In this document: positions 34,478 through 42,260 of the stretch, one piece after another
Position numbering within the stretch: the stretch's first letter is position 1
How the letters are laid out: every line of letters begins with the position of its first letter
From: a virus
Length of the DNA: 64,000 nucleotides
Virus record (IMG/VR): IMGVR_UViG_3300032046_000005
Location: 51,633-115,632 of that record
Direction: 5' to 3' (one strand)
Notes under the pieces: generated by a model
What the model was told of the DNA's origin: nothing
Database searches by the model: none
Seen by the model: the letters and a program-made list of their open reading frames with translations, nothing else
Position numbers and translations under genes: made by a program

Positions 34478-34819
34478 CTAATTCATTTGTAAATAATCTT
34501 TCATCATATTTAAAATTTTTTCATTATTATCATTTTTAGGAACAAATCGTTCAAATGATTCTACAAACTTTATTACATCGCTCACATTCGTAAAAAATTG
34601 AGTATAAAAACCATGAATATTATAATGAGCAATAAAATTACAATGACAACATATATATTGATATAAATTTTGAGTAAAAAAATGTCGATTAAATCCTGAA
34701 TCTATGAATTTTTTAAAGATCTTGATGATATTAATTTCTTTTTTTTTCTTAGGTTTTTCTTCTTTTTCTTCTTTAATTTCAATTTTTTTAGATAAATTCA
34801 AGAATTTTTCTAAAATCAT
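34478..34819 (-). CDS. Hypothetical protein with Cys/His cluster
   Basis: 113 residues, basic N-terminal half (Lys/Glu helix) and then YICCHCNFIAHYNIHGFYTQF, a CxxC...H...H cluster near residues 57-68 that could bind zinc. Acidic helical tail. Follows a small zinc gene by one base, so co-transcribed. Confidence 0.5.
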   Translation of the reverse strand: MILEKFLNLSKKIEIKEEKEEKPKKKKEINIIKIFKKFIDSGFNRHFFTQNLYQYICCHCNFIAHYNIHGFYTQFFTNVSDVIKFVESFERFVPKNDNNEKILNMMKDYLQMN

Positions 34820-34820
34820 T

Positions 34821-35021
34821 TTATTTTCTCTTTATTTCGATGTTTTGATAAAGTAATAATAAATTATTGATTTCTAACATCAAACATTCTTGTTTGCAAT
34901 AATGAAATTCTCGTAATTCATACATTTCATTTTTTCCTAATATTTTAATTAGAATAAGATACCAAGCAGTAGTTATATTTATTTCTTTTTTACAATGATC
35001 ACATATATATTTGATTGTCAT
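34821..35021 (-). CDS. Small zinc-finger protein
   Basis: 66 residues starting MTIKYICDHCKKEINITTAW, with a second cluster FHYCKQEC, giving a CxxC...CxxxC zinc site like that of small treble-clef proteins. ATG 35021 is chosen because the residues before it derive from the promoter. Confidence 0.6.
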   Translation of the reverse strand: MTIKYICDHCKKEINITTAWYLILIKILGKNEMYELREFHYCKQECLMLEINNLLLLYQNIEIKRK

Positions 35022-35096
35022 GATATATGTAATAATAATCAAATATTTAAATAGTTGATTCAAATATTTAAAAAATTAGAAAAAAAAATTAGAAAT

Positions 35097-35660
35097 TTAT
35101 AAAATTTTTGTTCCAAAAACACTTAAGTCTAACAATGAATATTGATGACCACATTTAGAACATTCAAAAAATATCCATTGCCTAATTGTTTCAGAAGTTT
35201 CAGAAAGTCCTTTTACAAACCATCCAGATGATCCGTGTTCATAATATTGACAATTAGAAGGATTAAAAGGCATTTCACAAAATTTACATTGTTTCTTATA
35301 TTCACTTAATGAATTATAAATTCGATTAGCAATTTCAATAGGCATTGGTTTTATTTCTTCTGTTTTAGGAAAACGCTTTTCAATCCTTATTTTCTTTACG
35401 CATTCTGGACCAATACCTCTTTGAACCGATTCAAACACTGTCAATTCTCTTCCACAAATCTGACAATGATTTGAAGGAGAAAAAGAACTCCATTCATATC
35501 TATGAGTATTTTCATTCTTTTTCCATTCCCTTGCTTCATAAGGAATGTTTTTTTTGTCAAATCTATGTGAAACGCTTGCAATTTCGCTTTTTGTCTTAAC
35601 TTCTCTTCTAATAATTTTATCATTAGAAGAATTTTTAAATTCAATTTTATATTTAGTCAT
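35097..35660 (-). CDS. Zinc-binding protein with DUF6011-like motif
   Basis: 187 residues. HCQICGRELTVFESVQRGIGPEC matches the DUF6011-like pattern (CxxCGR.L....s...GiGP.C). Two more cysteine pairs follow (CKFCEMPF and FECSKCGHQY), making three potential zinc knuckles. The N-terminal 60 residues form an alpha/beta region. A similar CEICGRQL...GFDC motif occurs in the virion protein at 5326-7728. A TATA box lies 22-32 bp upstream. Confidence 0.62.
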   Translation of the reverse strand: MTKYKIEFKNSSNDKIIRREVKTKSEIASVSHRFDKKNIPYEAREWKKNENTHRYEWSSFSPSNHCQICGRELTVFESVQRGIGPECVKKIRIEKRFPKTEEIKPMPIEIANRIYNSLSEYKKQCKFCEMPFNPSNCQYYEHGSSGWFVKGLSETSETIRQWIFFECSKCGHQYSLLDLSVFGTKIL

Positions 35661-35681
35661 AATTAGTATATATCATACTAA

Positions 35682-35692
35682 CTATTTAAATG
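35682..35692 (-). promoter_or_regulatory. TATA box for the zinc protein at 35097-35660
   Basis: On the minus strand CATTTAAATAG sits about 22-32 bp before the ATG at 35660; the same form precedes many genes here. Confidence 0.6.
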
Positions 35693-35745
35693 TTTTGTTT
35701 TTTTATAATAAAAAAAAGAAAAAAAATAAAATTTAGGTTAAATAA

Positions 35746-35856
35746 TTAAACATCTTCATCGTCTTCAAAATCCAAATCATCGTCTTCATCTTCATCATCT
35801 TCAAAATCTCCATCGTCTTCATCTTCTTGTTTGGGTTCTTTTTGTTTTTTTGCCAT
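35746..35856 (-). CDS. Tiny hyper-acidic protein (36 aa)
   Basis: Starts MAKKQKEPKQEDEDDGDF, and 22 of 36 residues are Asp or Glu. A free-standing acidic peptide of this size could mimic DNA, as several phage anti-restriction or anti-histone proteins do, but this is a guess. The frame is bounded by non-coding sequence on both sides. Confidence 0.45.
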   Translation of the reverse strand: MAKKQKEPKQEDEDDGDFEDDEDEDDDLDFEDDEDV

Positions 35857-35935
35857 TTTTTTCACTTTTATGTTTTTGTAATATGTTATTTAATCAAACT
35901 TCAAATTGTTGAAAATATAAAATAATTTTAAACAT

Positions 35936-36091
35936 TTAAATGTTATCATTTTCGTTATCAATATCAAAAATGCGATTATATGTTTCACATCCTACACAGT
36001 AATCGTAATTGCAATAATCATCGGTTTCTTTGCAACATTCGTCACAATTCCAATTACTATAATAATATGGACAGTCGTATGGAGGATTCAT
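35936..36091 (-). CDS. Small Cys-rich protein (51 aa)
   Basis: Starts MNPPYDCPYYYSNWNCDECC, with later CNYDYCVGCE: seven cysteines and many tyrosines in 40 residues, suggesting a metal site. Overlaps its upstream neighbour by ATGA, so it is likely translated. Resembles the small Cys/Tyr protein at 26244-26411. Confidence 0.55.
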   Translation of the reverse strand: MNPPYDCPYYYSNWNCDECCKETDDYCNYDYCVGCETYNRIFDIDNENDNI

Positions 36092-36411
36092 TTTTCATCC
36101 TCTTCATCAAAATCAAAACAAATTGCCATTGCATTTTCTTTGAGTTTTTCGTAATCTTTTTTTAATTCAGAGTTTTCTTTTATTAATTCTTTAATTGTTT
36201 TAATTTTATCGTCAATTTCAGTTATCGCATCCTTTAATTGCTCTTTTAACTCCTTGATTTTATTGTTCAATTGGTTAAACGATTCCAAACATTGTTTATT
36301 AGCCAAATGGAAATTGTAATTGTCATCTTTCATCTCGGCATTTTCTTTCTCTAATTCTTTGATGTATCTATTTGCTTCTTCAGTAATATCCTTTTCGTAA
36401 TTAAAGTTCAC
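36088..36411 (-). CDS. Coiled-coil protein
   Basis: 107 residues, a single long coiled coil (INNKIKELKEQL-type heptads; TIKELIKENSELKKDYEKL). The C-terminus is acidic (FDFDEEDEK). It shares the RYIKELEKENAEMK-type N-terminal helix with the next gene upstream (YIERLVKENAELKQEN), so the two are probably paralogues. Confidence 0.6.
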   Translation of the reverse strand: MNFNYEKDITEEANRYIKELEKENAEMKDDNYNFHLANKQCLESFNQLNNKIKELKEQLKDAITEIDDKIKTIKELIKENSELKKDYEKLKENAMAICFDFDEEDEK

Positions 36412-36434
36412 TTCTTTTCCTCCAATTTTCCATT

Positions 36435-36626
36435 TTATTCAATTTCAATCAATCCATTTGGATCAAATAAATCGTGTAATTTAAAAAAGCGAATTTTCCA
36501 TTTTTCTTTTACTTGTTTCAAATGAAAGTTTTCTTGCTTGAGTTCGGCGTTCTCTTTTACTAACCGTTCTATATATGCCGCAGAATCAAGAATATCTTCA
36601 TAACTTTTATAATGTTTTTCGCTCAT
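36435..36626 (-). CDS. Coiled-coil protein, paralogue of 36088-36411
   Basis: 63 residues starting MSEKHYKSYEDILDSAAYIERL and continuing as a heptad helix. Ends with LHDLFDPNGLIEIE. ATG 36626 is preferred to the upstream one. Confidence 0.55.
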   Translation of the reverse strand: MSEKHYKSYEDILDSAAYIERLVKENAELKQENFHLKQVKEKWKIRFFKLHDLFDPNGLIEIE

Positions 36627-36634
36627 TTTTATTA

Positions 36635-36763
36635 TCAACTCTTTTTCTCTTTTTTCTCTAACATTCGTAATTTGTTTTTAAGATTAACAATTTCGTTCAA
36701 TTGAAATAGGATTATTCCTATTAAGGTAAAAGTCGTCAAATATATTAAAAATATTTCGCTCAC
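36635..36763 (-). CDS. Small single-TM protein (42 aa, GTG start)
   Basis: GTG 36763 overlaps the preceding stop (GTGA). The product has one hydrophobic segment (IFLIYLTTFTLIGIILFQL) then a basic coiled tail, the look of a small spanin or membrane anchor. Supported by the overlap only. Confidence 0.45.
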   Translation of the reverse strand: MSEIFLIYLTTFTLIGIILFQLNEIVNLKNKLRMLEKKEKKS

Positions 36764-37164
36764 TTCTCTCCCGCCTCCTTTTCTTTTATTCTTTCGTACA
36801 TTTTCTTTAATTTTTCATATTCAACTTTAAAATCGTTCACATATTCATGCGAAGATTCTGGTACATTTTCAACAAGTTTTAAACATTCTTCCCAAGTTGG
36901 AATCCTTTTTTCACAATGATAAATCAAACCCATATGATCAAACAAGAATTCGTTTGGATCCCAATCATAAATACAAACTTTATTATTAGTTGTGTTATAA
37001 ATCCATTTTTTGTGTTTTTCGTTATCGTCCCACTTGACTTCAGCATTATAACCATCCCAATAATACACTTTCTCTTCCACAAAAAATACAGGATTGTTTC
37101 CACACGAAACAACTGCATCTTGACTGCATTTTTGCAGTTCTTCGATCAATTCTTTAACTTTCAT
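36760..37164 (-). CDS. Hypothetical protein with phage-type N-terminal motif
   Basis: 134 residues. The start MKVKELIEELQKCSQDAVV is the common phage pattern (KELIEEL...dpdA.V) of small alpha/beta proteins. Trp/Tyr-rich middle and a coiled C-terminus. Overlaps the gene before it. Unassigned. Confidence 0.55.
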   Translation of the reverse strand: MKVKELIEELQKCSQDAVVSCGNNPVFFVEEKVYYWDGYNAEVKWDDNEKHKKWIYNTTNNKVCIYDWDPNEFLFDHMGLIYHCEKRIPTWEECLKLVENVPESSHEYVNDFKVEYEKLKKMYERIKEKEAGEK

Positions 37165-37534
37165 CTATTCTATCTCTTACTTCTGTTATTTTTTCACATA
37201 TTTCCCACAACAAACCAAGATGATTACAAGCTACTTTATTCTTAATAATATCGTTCCAATCTTTTTCTATTTTTTGTTCAAGTTCTTTCAATCGTTTTTT
37301 GTTTTTTTCTTCTTCTGTTATTTTTTGTTTTTTATAATATGTTTTCATTTCTTTCTTAGTTAATAAATCTTTAGGATACACGACAAATTGATTGTTTTGA
37401 GCAGTATAACAACACATATCATATTTTATAATTTTAAACTTCCCAGATACAAATAAAACTACTTTTATAAGTTGATACTTTCTAAACTTAGGCAATAATT
37501 TCCGATCAATTGGATATTCATATATTATTTTCAT
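37154..37534 (-). CDS. Hypothetical alpha/beta protein
   Basis: 126 residues; N-terminal beta strands (KYQLIKVVLFVSGKFKII) then a Lys/Glu coiled coil. Overlaps both neighbours. The end (NHLGLLWEICEKI) resembles the DHMGLIYHCEKR segment of the next gene, suggesting a shared short motif. Confidence 0.5.
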   Translation of the reverse strand: MKIIYEYPIDRKLLPKFRKYQLIKVVLFVSGKFKIIKYDMCCYTAQNNQFVVYPKDLLTKKEMKTYYKKQKITEEEKNKKRLKELEQKIEKDWNDIIKNKVACNHLGLLWEICEKITEVRDRIDES

Positions 37535-37926
37535 TTTTTATCGTCTTTATTTTCATTTTTATCTGTAATTTCCCAAACAATGTAACAACTCTTATCTACA
37601 AGTTTCAATGCTTTTTCAATTGCTTCTTCTTCCGAATTTGCTTCAATATCGATTTTATCTTCAATCATGACTCTATATTTGTCAGGTTTGTAAAAATCTT
37701 CAATATTCCATACTGGTTTTGAATATTCCCAATTACTAACAATTTTAAATATTTCATGTTTTTGGTCATTTGTTAGTGTCTTGAATTCTTCTTTAAACTT
37801 CAAAACAAAATCATTTTTATCAATATCTTCTTCATAAAAACAATCAACCCACAAACATCTCCATTTTTTAAAATCTGGATCATAATCTAATGAATATTCT
37901 CCACATTTAGGACATTTCTTTACCAT
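37531..37926 (-). CDS. Zinc-ribbon protein
   Basis: 131 residues with KKCPKCGEYSLDYDPDFKKW followed by RCLWVDCFYEE, a CxxC...C...C zinc ribbon at residues 5-31. The rest is an acidic alpha/beta region including EANSEEEAIEKALKLV. ATGA-coupled to the next gene. Confidence 0.55.
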   Translation of the reverse strand: MVKKCPKCGEYSLDYDPDFKKWRCLWVDCFYEEDIDKNDFVLKFKEEFKTLTNDQKHEIFKIVSNWEYSKPVWNIEDFYKPDKYRVMIEDKIDIEANSEEEAIEKALKLVDKSCYIVWEITDKNENKDDKK

Positions 37927-37929
37927 AGT

Positions 37930-38115
37930 TCAGTTTCCACTTGGATCATCAAAACATATACCTTCACGATCAGGACATTCTCCTTTATCATCTATGTAAT
38001 AAATATTATTGTAAATTTTTCCATCAACTTCTTTTAATAAAGAATATCCTTTATTACATTTAGAAAATATATTGAATAAAATAGGTTTATATTTACAATC
38101 ATTACAAGTTTTCAT
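37930..38115 (-). CDS. Small Cys-rich protein (61 aa)
   Basis: Starts MKTCNDCKYKPILFNIFSKC and has GECPDREGICFDDP near the end: CxxC...C...C...C spacing as in small zinc or Fe-S proteins. A TTTAAATATTT box lies about 25-35 bp upstream on the minus strand. Confidence 0.55.
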   Translation of the reverse strand: MKTCNDCKYKPILFNIFSKCNKGYSLLKEVDGKIYNNIYYIDDKGECPDREGICFDDPSGN

Positions 38116-38175
38116 AACATTTAAATATAATGCATCTAAATATTTAAACTTTTCAATAAAAAAAAAACAAAAAAA

Positions 38176-38358
38176 TTACAATCTATAAAGTTTTGTTATT
38201 AATGCAGATAAGTATCCTTTTCTCTCTTTTTTTGATTTAATTTCGATAAAAGCATCTACTAAATCAATTAATCCGGTTTCTAATCCTTCAACTTTCCTTT
38301 TTAACTTTTCTATTTCTTTTTCAAGATCTTCTGTTGTTTTTTTGTTCACTTCTGACAT
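38176..38358 (-). CDS. Small coiled-coil protein (60 aa)
   Basis: Heptad-rich N-terminus (EDLEKEIEKLKRKVEGLE), then a hydrophobic helix. Standalone gene with its own promoter, divergent from the small gene at 38469. Confidence 0.5.
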   Translation of the reverse strand: MSEVNKKTTEDLEKEIEKLKRKVEGLETGLIDLVDAFIEIKSKKERKGYLSALITKLYRL

Positions 38359-38426
38359 TTTCTCATATTATTAAGTTTTGATATGTTAAAAGTAAAACAA
38401 ACATATAAAGTTTATTGATATACAAA

Positions 38427-38437
38427 CATTTAAATAT
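38427..38437 (+). promoter_or_regulatory. TATA box
   Basis: CATTTAAATAT lies about 32-42 bp before the ATG at 38469, giving a short leader. Confidence 0.6.
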
Positions 38438-38468
38438 GAATAATTATATATACTAATTAGTGAAAAAT

Positions 38469-38627
38469 ATGATAAATGAAATCATAATTGATTTAAAAGC
38501 GTTAAAAATCTCACTTGAACGCGTTCCTAAAAATGTTGCTCCAAGTGAAGATAAAGAACTATATTTAGGAAAAGCACTTGAAGATTTGAAAGTGCTGATT
38601 CTTAAATATATGAAATTAAAGGATTAA
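38469..38627 (+). CDS. Small helical protein (52 aa)
   Basis: ATG 38469 opens a 52-residue frame, MINEIIIDLKALKISLERV..., preceded by a good TATA box. It ends 4 bp into the stop of the minus-strand capsid paralogue. Helical, basic/acidic mix, unassigned. Confidence 0.55.
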   Translation: MINEIIIDLKALKISLERVPKNVAPSEDKELYLGKALEDLKVLILKYMKLKD

Positions 38628-39322
38628 TTTTTAACAAACAAAATCGCATTGGGATAATGAATCATCAATCTTCCAGACCACACGAAAAGAAAATCAACCG
38701 TTTTTTGAAGGTTATGCGTGATTGGTTCAAATACAAACGAATAACCTTCATACAATTCAAATGTTTTGAATTTATGTTCATCCTTACCAATTGAAGTTGA
38801 AATCAAACAATATCCTTTTTCATGTTTATAATTTTCGAAATTAGGACTTGTAAAAACTGTTTTTATGTCTTCTGAAAGTTGTGGTATAAGAATATCAGGA
38901 CTTACAAGCAAAACAAAAGGTAAATCATATCCATCGCCTTTCATTGTTTCTATTGATTCATTCAAATCAATTCTATAAAATCCGCCGTTAAATAAGCCAT
39001 AGAATTCTCTACATTTCCATTCTCTCATTTTTTCAATCGTTTCTACTGGATCTAACATATCATCTCCCCAAGCAATGAATTGTTCGATTTGATCTTGCAT
39101 TACCTTAACTACTTTCTTAAATTGTTCTTCATACAATTTATTATAATTATCCTTATATTCGTCAATCTTTTCAAATGAAATTTCAACTTTAGTAGCAAGA
39201 TATAACATTGGAACAGTTGATTCACATCCAACATCTATCAATCCAGAATCTTTTTTCCAATCAAAATATGTTAACTTATCAATTCCTTCTCCAAGTTGTT
39301 TAATCAATCCATTCTTTCTCAA
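38624..39322 (-). CDS. Second capsid-like protein (paralogue of 1254-2225)
   Basis: The sequence around GEGIDKLTYFDWKK is identical to the major capsid protein, and other shared pieces include LYLATKVEIS/LYLACKVQIS, DQIEQFIAWGDDM/NQVDQFLAWGDEM and LFVWSGRLM/LIWSGRLI. At 232 residues it is about 90 shorter than the main capsid protein. The first usable start is TTG 39322, yet similarity to the capsid continues upstream (NLYSFLRKNGL vs TLWNFFNTNGL) back to a stop near 39409, with no ATG. It may use a non-standard start or be coupled to the upstream gene. Could be a minor capsid or vertex protein, or a decaying copy. Confidence 0.7.
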   Translation of the reverse strand: MRKNGLIKQLGEGIDKLTYFDWKKDSGLIDVGCESTVPMLYLATKVEISFEKIDEYKDNYNKLYEEQFKKVVKVMQDQIEQFIAWGDDMLDPVETIEKMREWKCREFYGLFNGGFYRIDLNESIETMKGDGYDLPFVLLVSPDILIPQLSEDIKTVFTSPNFENYKHEKGYCLISTSIGKDEHKFKTFELYEGYSFVFEPITHNLQKTVDFLFVWSGRLMIHYPNAILFVKN

Positions 39323-39411
39323 GAAGCTGTAAAGATTGTCTTGATTTTCTATTTGTTCTTTCGTTCTTTCTTGTATTTTTTTTGATATTTCTTGTATTTT
39401 TTCTTCCGTTT

Positions 39412-39732
39412 TTAATCATCTTCTAAAGTATATTTTTCAAACAATTCGTCCCATTTATCTACATCTTTCGCATTAACTTGTATTTTGCTACAAACATGAA
39501 ATGGTAATGGTAATGTTTCTGGATATTTTTCTCTAATTTCTAGATCAAATATTTTATTGTTAAAATAATAATCAATAAGATATTCACGCGTGTCTTCTTT
39601 TTCTTGTTCTTCGTTTCTCATTGGTTCAATAGATACATCAAAAGAATCTAAAATTCTATGTTCAATGTTTCTTTTCACATCTTTAATGATTGCTTTCATG
39701 CTTGGTCTATTTAACAAATTTTCATTTGTCAT
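39412..39732 (-). CDS. Paralogue of the small head gene at 25446-25748
   Basis: 106 residues with MKAIIKDVKRNIEHRILDSF, LPLPFHVCSKIQV and WDELFEKYTL, matching the pre-portal gene position by position. Its stop overlaps the open frame of the capsid paralogue (GATGATTAA region). The two genes form a duplicated mini head module far from the main cluster. Confidence 0.68.
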   Translation of the reverse strand: MTNENLLNRPSMKAIIKDVKRNIEHRILDSFDVSIEPMRNEEQEKEDTREYLIDYYFNNKIFDLEIREKYPETLPLPFHVCSKIQVNAKDVDKWDELFEKYTLEDD

Positions 39733-39776
39733 GATATATAGATTTTATGCTATATTTATATACTTCATTATCAAAA

Positions 39777-39788
39777 CGTTTAAATTAT
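39777..39788 (+). promoter_or_regulatory. TATA box
   Basis: CGTTTAAATTAT about 21-32 bp before ATG 39809. Confidence 0.5.
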
Positions 39789-39808
39789 AACAAGTATAAT
39801 TATATCAT

Positions 39809-40102
39809 ATGAACATAAATCTTAATTCAACAGAAAGAATAAGTATTGAAAAACCAGATCTAAAAGGTTGGTCTCATTGTTCTTGTAACGATCCAACCTG
39901 CAATCGAATGTTCTTTCAAAAATCTACATTACTTCATGTTTTGAAACCATATTTAGAAAAATGGAAGGATTTGCCTTTAGATTTGGATCTTATGTCTTTT
40001 CATAATATTAATACTGGATTCATGACACTTGTTTTAACAATTTCTCAAACAGGAGATATTCAAGAAAGTGAATTGAAAAAAGCAATTGAAACCAAACGAT
40101 GA
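39809..40102 (+). CDS. Small Cys-containing hypothetical protein
   Basis: 97 residues with HCSCNDPTCNRMFFQKS near residue 23-40, a possible zinc or Fe-S site. Alpha/beta remainder ending in SELKKAIETKR. ATGA-coupled to the next gene, so they probably work together. Confidence 0.55.
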   Translation: MNINLNSTERISIEKPDLKGWSHCSCNDPTCNRMFFQKSTLLHVLKPYLEKWKDLPLDLDLMSFHNINTGFMTLVLTISQTGDIQESELKKAIETKR

Positions 40103-40833
40103 TTGATCAACTTTATACCGAACAAGAAATCAAGAAATACGAGAAGTATTGTTTCAAATGTAAAAAGACTTTGTATTATCATGAAGCTTTTGTTGAATTC
40201 ATTAATAAAAAAATGAAAGAAGATGGATTTCGAGATAAAATGCCTTCTGAACTCAAACTACTTTTCAGAGATCAATTTAATGTTTGGTGGTTAAGCGATA
40301 AAATACAATTTTATTGTTGCAATTGTTATAATCAAGACAATAATCCTGCTCATTTACCATATTTCTTTAATCCTGATACGCGTGAATTTAATGCCGGAAG
40401 GAATGAATATAATAATGTTTCAATGACAGGAGATCTTTTAGCAACAGTCTTTTCTGCCATGCATATATTTGAAGAATATTATTATCTTGATTTACATCAT
40501 CGTTGTCGTCTTGATATTGAAATGAATTCTTATACATTGATACAATTTCAAATAGAAAATCATTATGATACAATACTTGGATTGACAGAATTAGAACGAG
40601 TATCTGAAATGCCTTTTATCAGAAAAATAAACACAAACAACGATTTGCGAGAAAACAGAATTATATTCAAAACTAGCAATCTTCCAACTCCTCTTGTAAT
40701 TAATGATTATAATCAATGGATAGAATATGATTTATATCATAACAATCCTATTGGACATCATGATGATTATTATAGATATAGAGATCTTACAAAAAGAGAA
40801 ATAGAAATTCACACGGGAATTTTGACTTTTTAA
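40099..40833 (+). CDS. Hypothetical protein with two zinc knuckles
   Basis: 244 residues. YCFKCKKTLYYHEAF near the start and FYCCNCYNQDNN near residue 75 form a split CxxC...CxxC zinc site. The rest is Tyr/Asn/His-rich with no recognised motif. Second gene of a two-gene operon converging on an RNA ligase. Confidence 0.55.
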   Translation: MIDQLYTEQEIKKYEKYCFKCKKTLYYHEAFVEFINKKMKEDGFRDKMPSELKLLFRDQFNVWWLSDKIQFYCCNCYNQDNNPAHLPYFFNPDTREFNAGRNEYNNVSMTGDLLATVFSAMHIFEEYYYLDLHHRCRLDIEMNSYTLIQFQIENHYDTILGLTELERVSEMPFIRKINTNNDLRENRIIFKTSNLPTPLVINDYNQWIEYDLYHNNPIGHHDDYYRYRDLTKREIEIHTGILTF

Positions 40834-40843
40834 TGTTAAAAAA

Positions 40844-41962
40844 TTAAGTAATAAAATATTTTTTTAGAATATTATAGATTTTCGTAATTGTTTTCTTATA
40901 ATTTCCATACTTATTAGAAAAGAAATGCATGGTTGTTCGCTTGTCTACATTAATATCAAGATTGTTTTCCTTGTAAACTTTTACGATTTCGCGTTCAAAC
41001 GCTTTTTCTTGGTTTATCAAGATGATTTGTAGTTCAATATATTGTTTGTAAAGCAAAATTTCGCTTTCAGAATACTCCTCTTCCAAGTAAGGTAAAATTG
41101 ATTCGTAATCTAACACATAAAGATCTTCCGTAGCATTCAAAAGCGTGTTTCTTATTGCAATCTTAGCCATTCGCATCGAACCACATAATGAGTGATGATA
41201 TGATTCAATTGTTGGAGGTTTGAGCTTGTAAAGTTGAGTATAATGTTCTAAGTGACAATACCAAACCGCTCCTTCGCTCCCCTTGAACATGTTCTGGTCT
41301 CCAATTCGTTCAAGTTTTGTTTCTAAGTTGTTTTGCTCGCTTTTGTAATTATCAATCAAGTTCAAATTATTATCATATGTCTTGAATAGTACTGGAATTG
41401 AAACTGAACCGTGTTTTAAGCATGATGGTGATATGATCAATCCATTTTCTTTCAAACCAAACAACAAACATATCTCAATGTCTTTATCATAAACAATCGT
41501 GATTGGATTCAAATATCCATATAGTTCATAACTCAAATTACAACAATTTTCAAAAGGTAAAGTTGAAATATCAGGATGTTTTGATAGTGTTTTATATAAC
41601 AACACTTGAAAATCTTCTCTTGGAAACATCGTTAATCTAGTTTTATACGATACAAAAGACTTGAAATTTTGATCTTTATAAACAAACTGCAAAATATTGG
41701 TCCCATCTAGTTTTTCCCAACTAGTTATTAAATCAATATCAGGAGGAAAATGAAAGTTTCCTTCAAAATCGTTGGGATAATTCATCTTAGGTGTCGTGGC
41801 AATTTCTTGATTACAAAACTCACCATTAATATTTGTTATTATCAATTTTGAATAATCACCTCTATGAATGTATCCATTTAATACGTTTTGCTTGTTATAT
41901 GGATCTTGTTCGTCTTTAAACTCAATCAGATTCTTTTTTTCGATTCTCATTTTCTTTTTCAC
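40844..41962 (-). CDS. RNA ligase (nucleotidyltransferase superfamily)
   Basis: Motif I is WEKLDGTNI near residue 82 (the Lys is adenylated), motif III LSYELYGYLN, motif IV SEGAVWYCH, motif V LYKLKPP. The order and spacing fit T4 Rnl-type RNA ligases or related RNA ligase domain proteins, not DNA ligases, as no OB or zinc domain is visible. 372 residues, with a C-terminal helical extension of about 90 residues. Works by ATP-dependent sealing of RNA 3'-OH and 5'-phosphate ends. A second ligase lies at 46513. Confidence 0.78.
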   Translation of the reverse strand: MKKKMRIEKKNLIEFKDEQDPYNKQNVLNGYIHRGDYSKLIITNINGEFCNQEIATTPKMNYPNDFEGNFHFPPDIDLITSWEKLDGTNILQFVYKDQNFKSFVSYKTRLTMFPREDFQVLLYKTLSKHPDISTLPFENCCNLSYELYGYLNPITIVYDKDIEICLLFGLKENGLIISPSCLKHGSVSIPVLFKTYDNNLNLIDNYKSEQNNLETKLERIGDQNMFKGSEGAVWYCHLEHYTQLYKLKPPTIESYHHSLCGSMRMAKIAIRNTLLNATEDLYVLDYESILPYLEEEYSESEILLYKQYIELQIILINQEKAFEREIVKVYKENNLDINVDKRTTMHFFSNKYGNYKKTITKIYNILKKYFIT

Positions 41963-42257
41963 TTTTTTTCCTATCTATTATGAATTTAAAACTACCCAAA
42001 TGATGATAAGCAGCAGCTTTAGTGGGATCTGCTCTAGGAAAATCAATCATTAATGGACCAAAACTAGAACAAGGAAAATTAATTAAAAATGCCATTTGTT
42101 TGATAAATTCAAAATAATTTTCTTCGTTCATTTGAATTGTAAAATCTAATTCTGTTTTGTCTATTTTAACAATTTTCCCATGATATCTTTCAATTTCATA
42201 AAATAATAAATCTAAATTTTGTTCAAGTAATTCAATTATCTCTTTTTTATTCAACAC
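41922..42257 (-). CDS. Hypothetical protein upstream of RNA ligase
   Basis: 111 residues, alpha/beta, with EIERYHGKIVKIDKTELDFTI and SFGPLMIDFPRADPTKA. Overlaps the ligase start by 41 bp, so likely co-translated. Unassigned. Confidence 0.5.
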   Translation of the reverse strand: MLNKKEIIELLEQNLDLLFYEIERYHGKIVKIDKTELDFTIQMNEENYFEFIKQMAFLINFPCSSFGPLMIDFPRADPTKAAAYHHLGSFKFIIDRKKSEKENENRKKESD

Positions 42258-42260
42258 TAA

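Noticed and set aside
39400-39420. Programmed -1 frameshift joining the small head paralogue and the capsid paralogue
   Set aside because: No canonical slippery heptamer precedes the stop; kept only as one possible explanation of the missing start codon.
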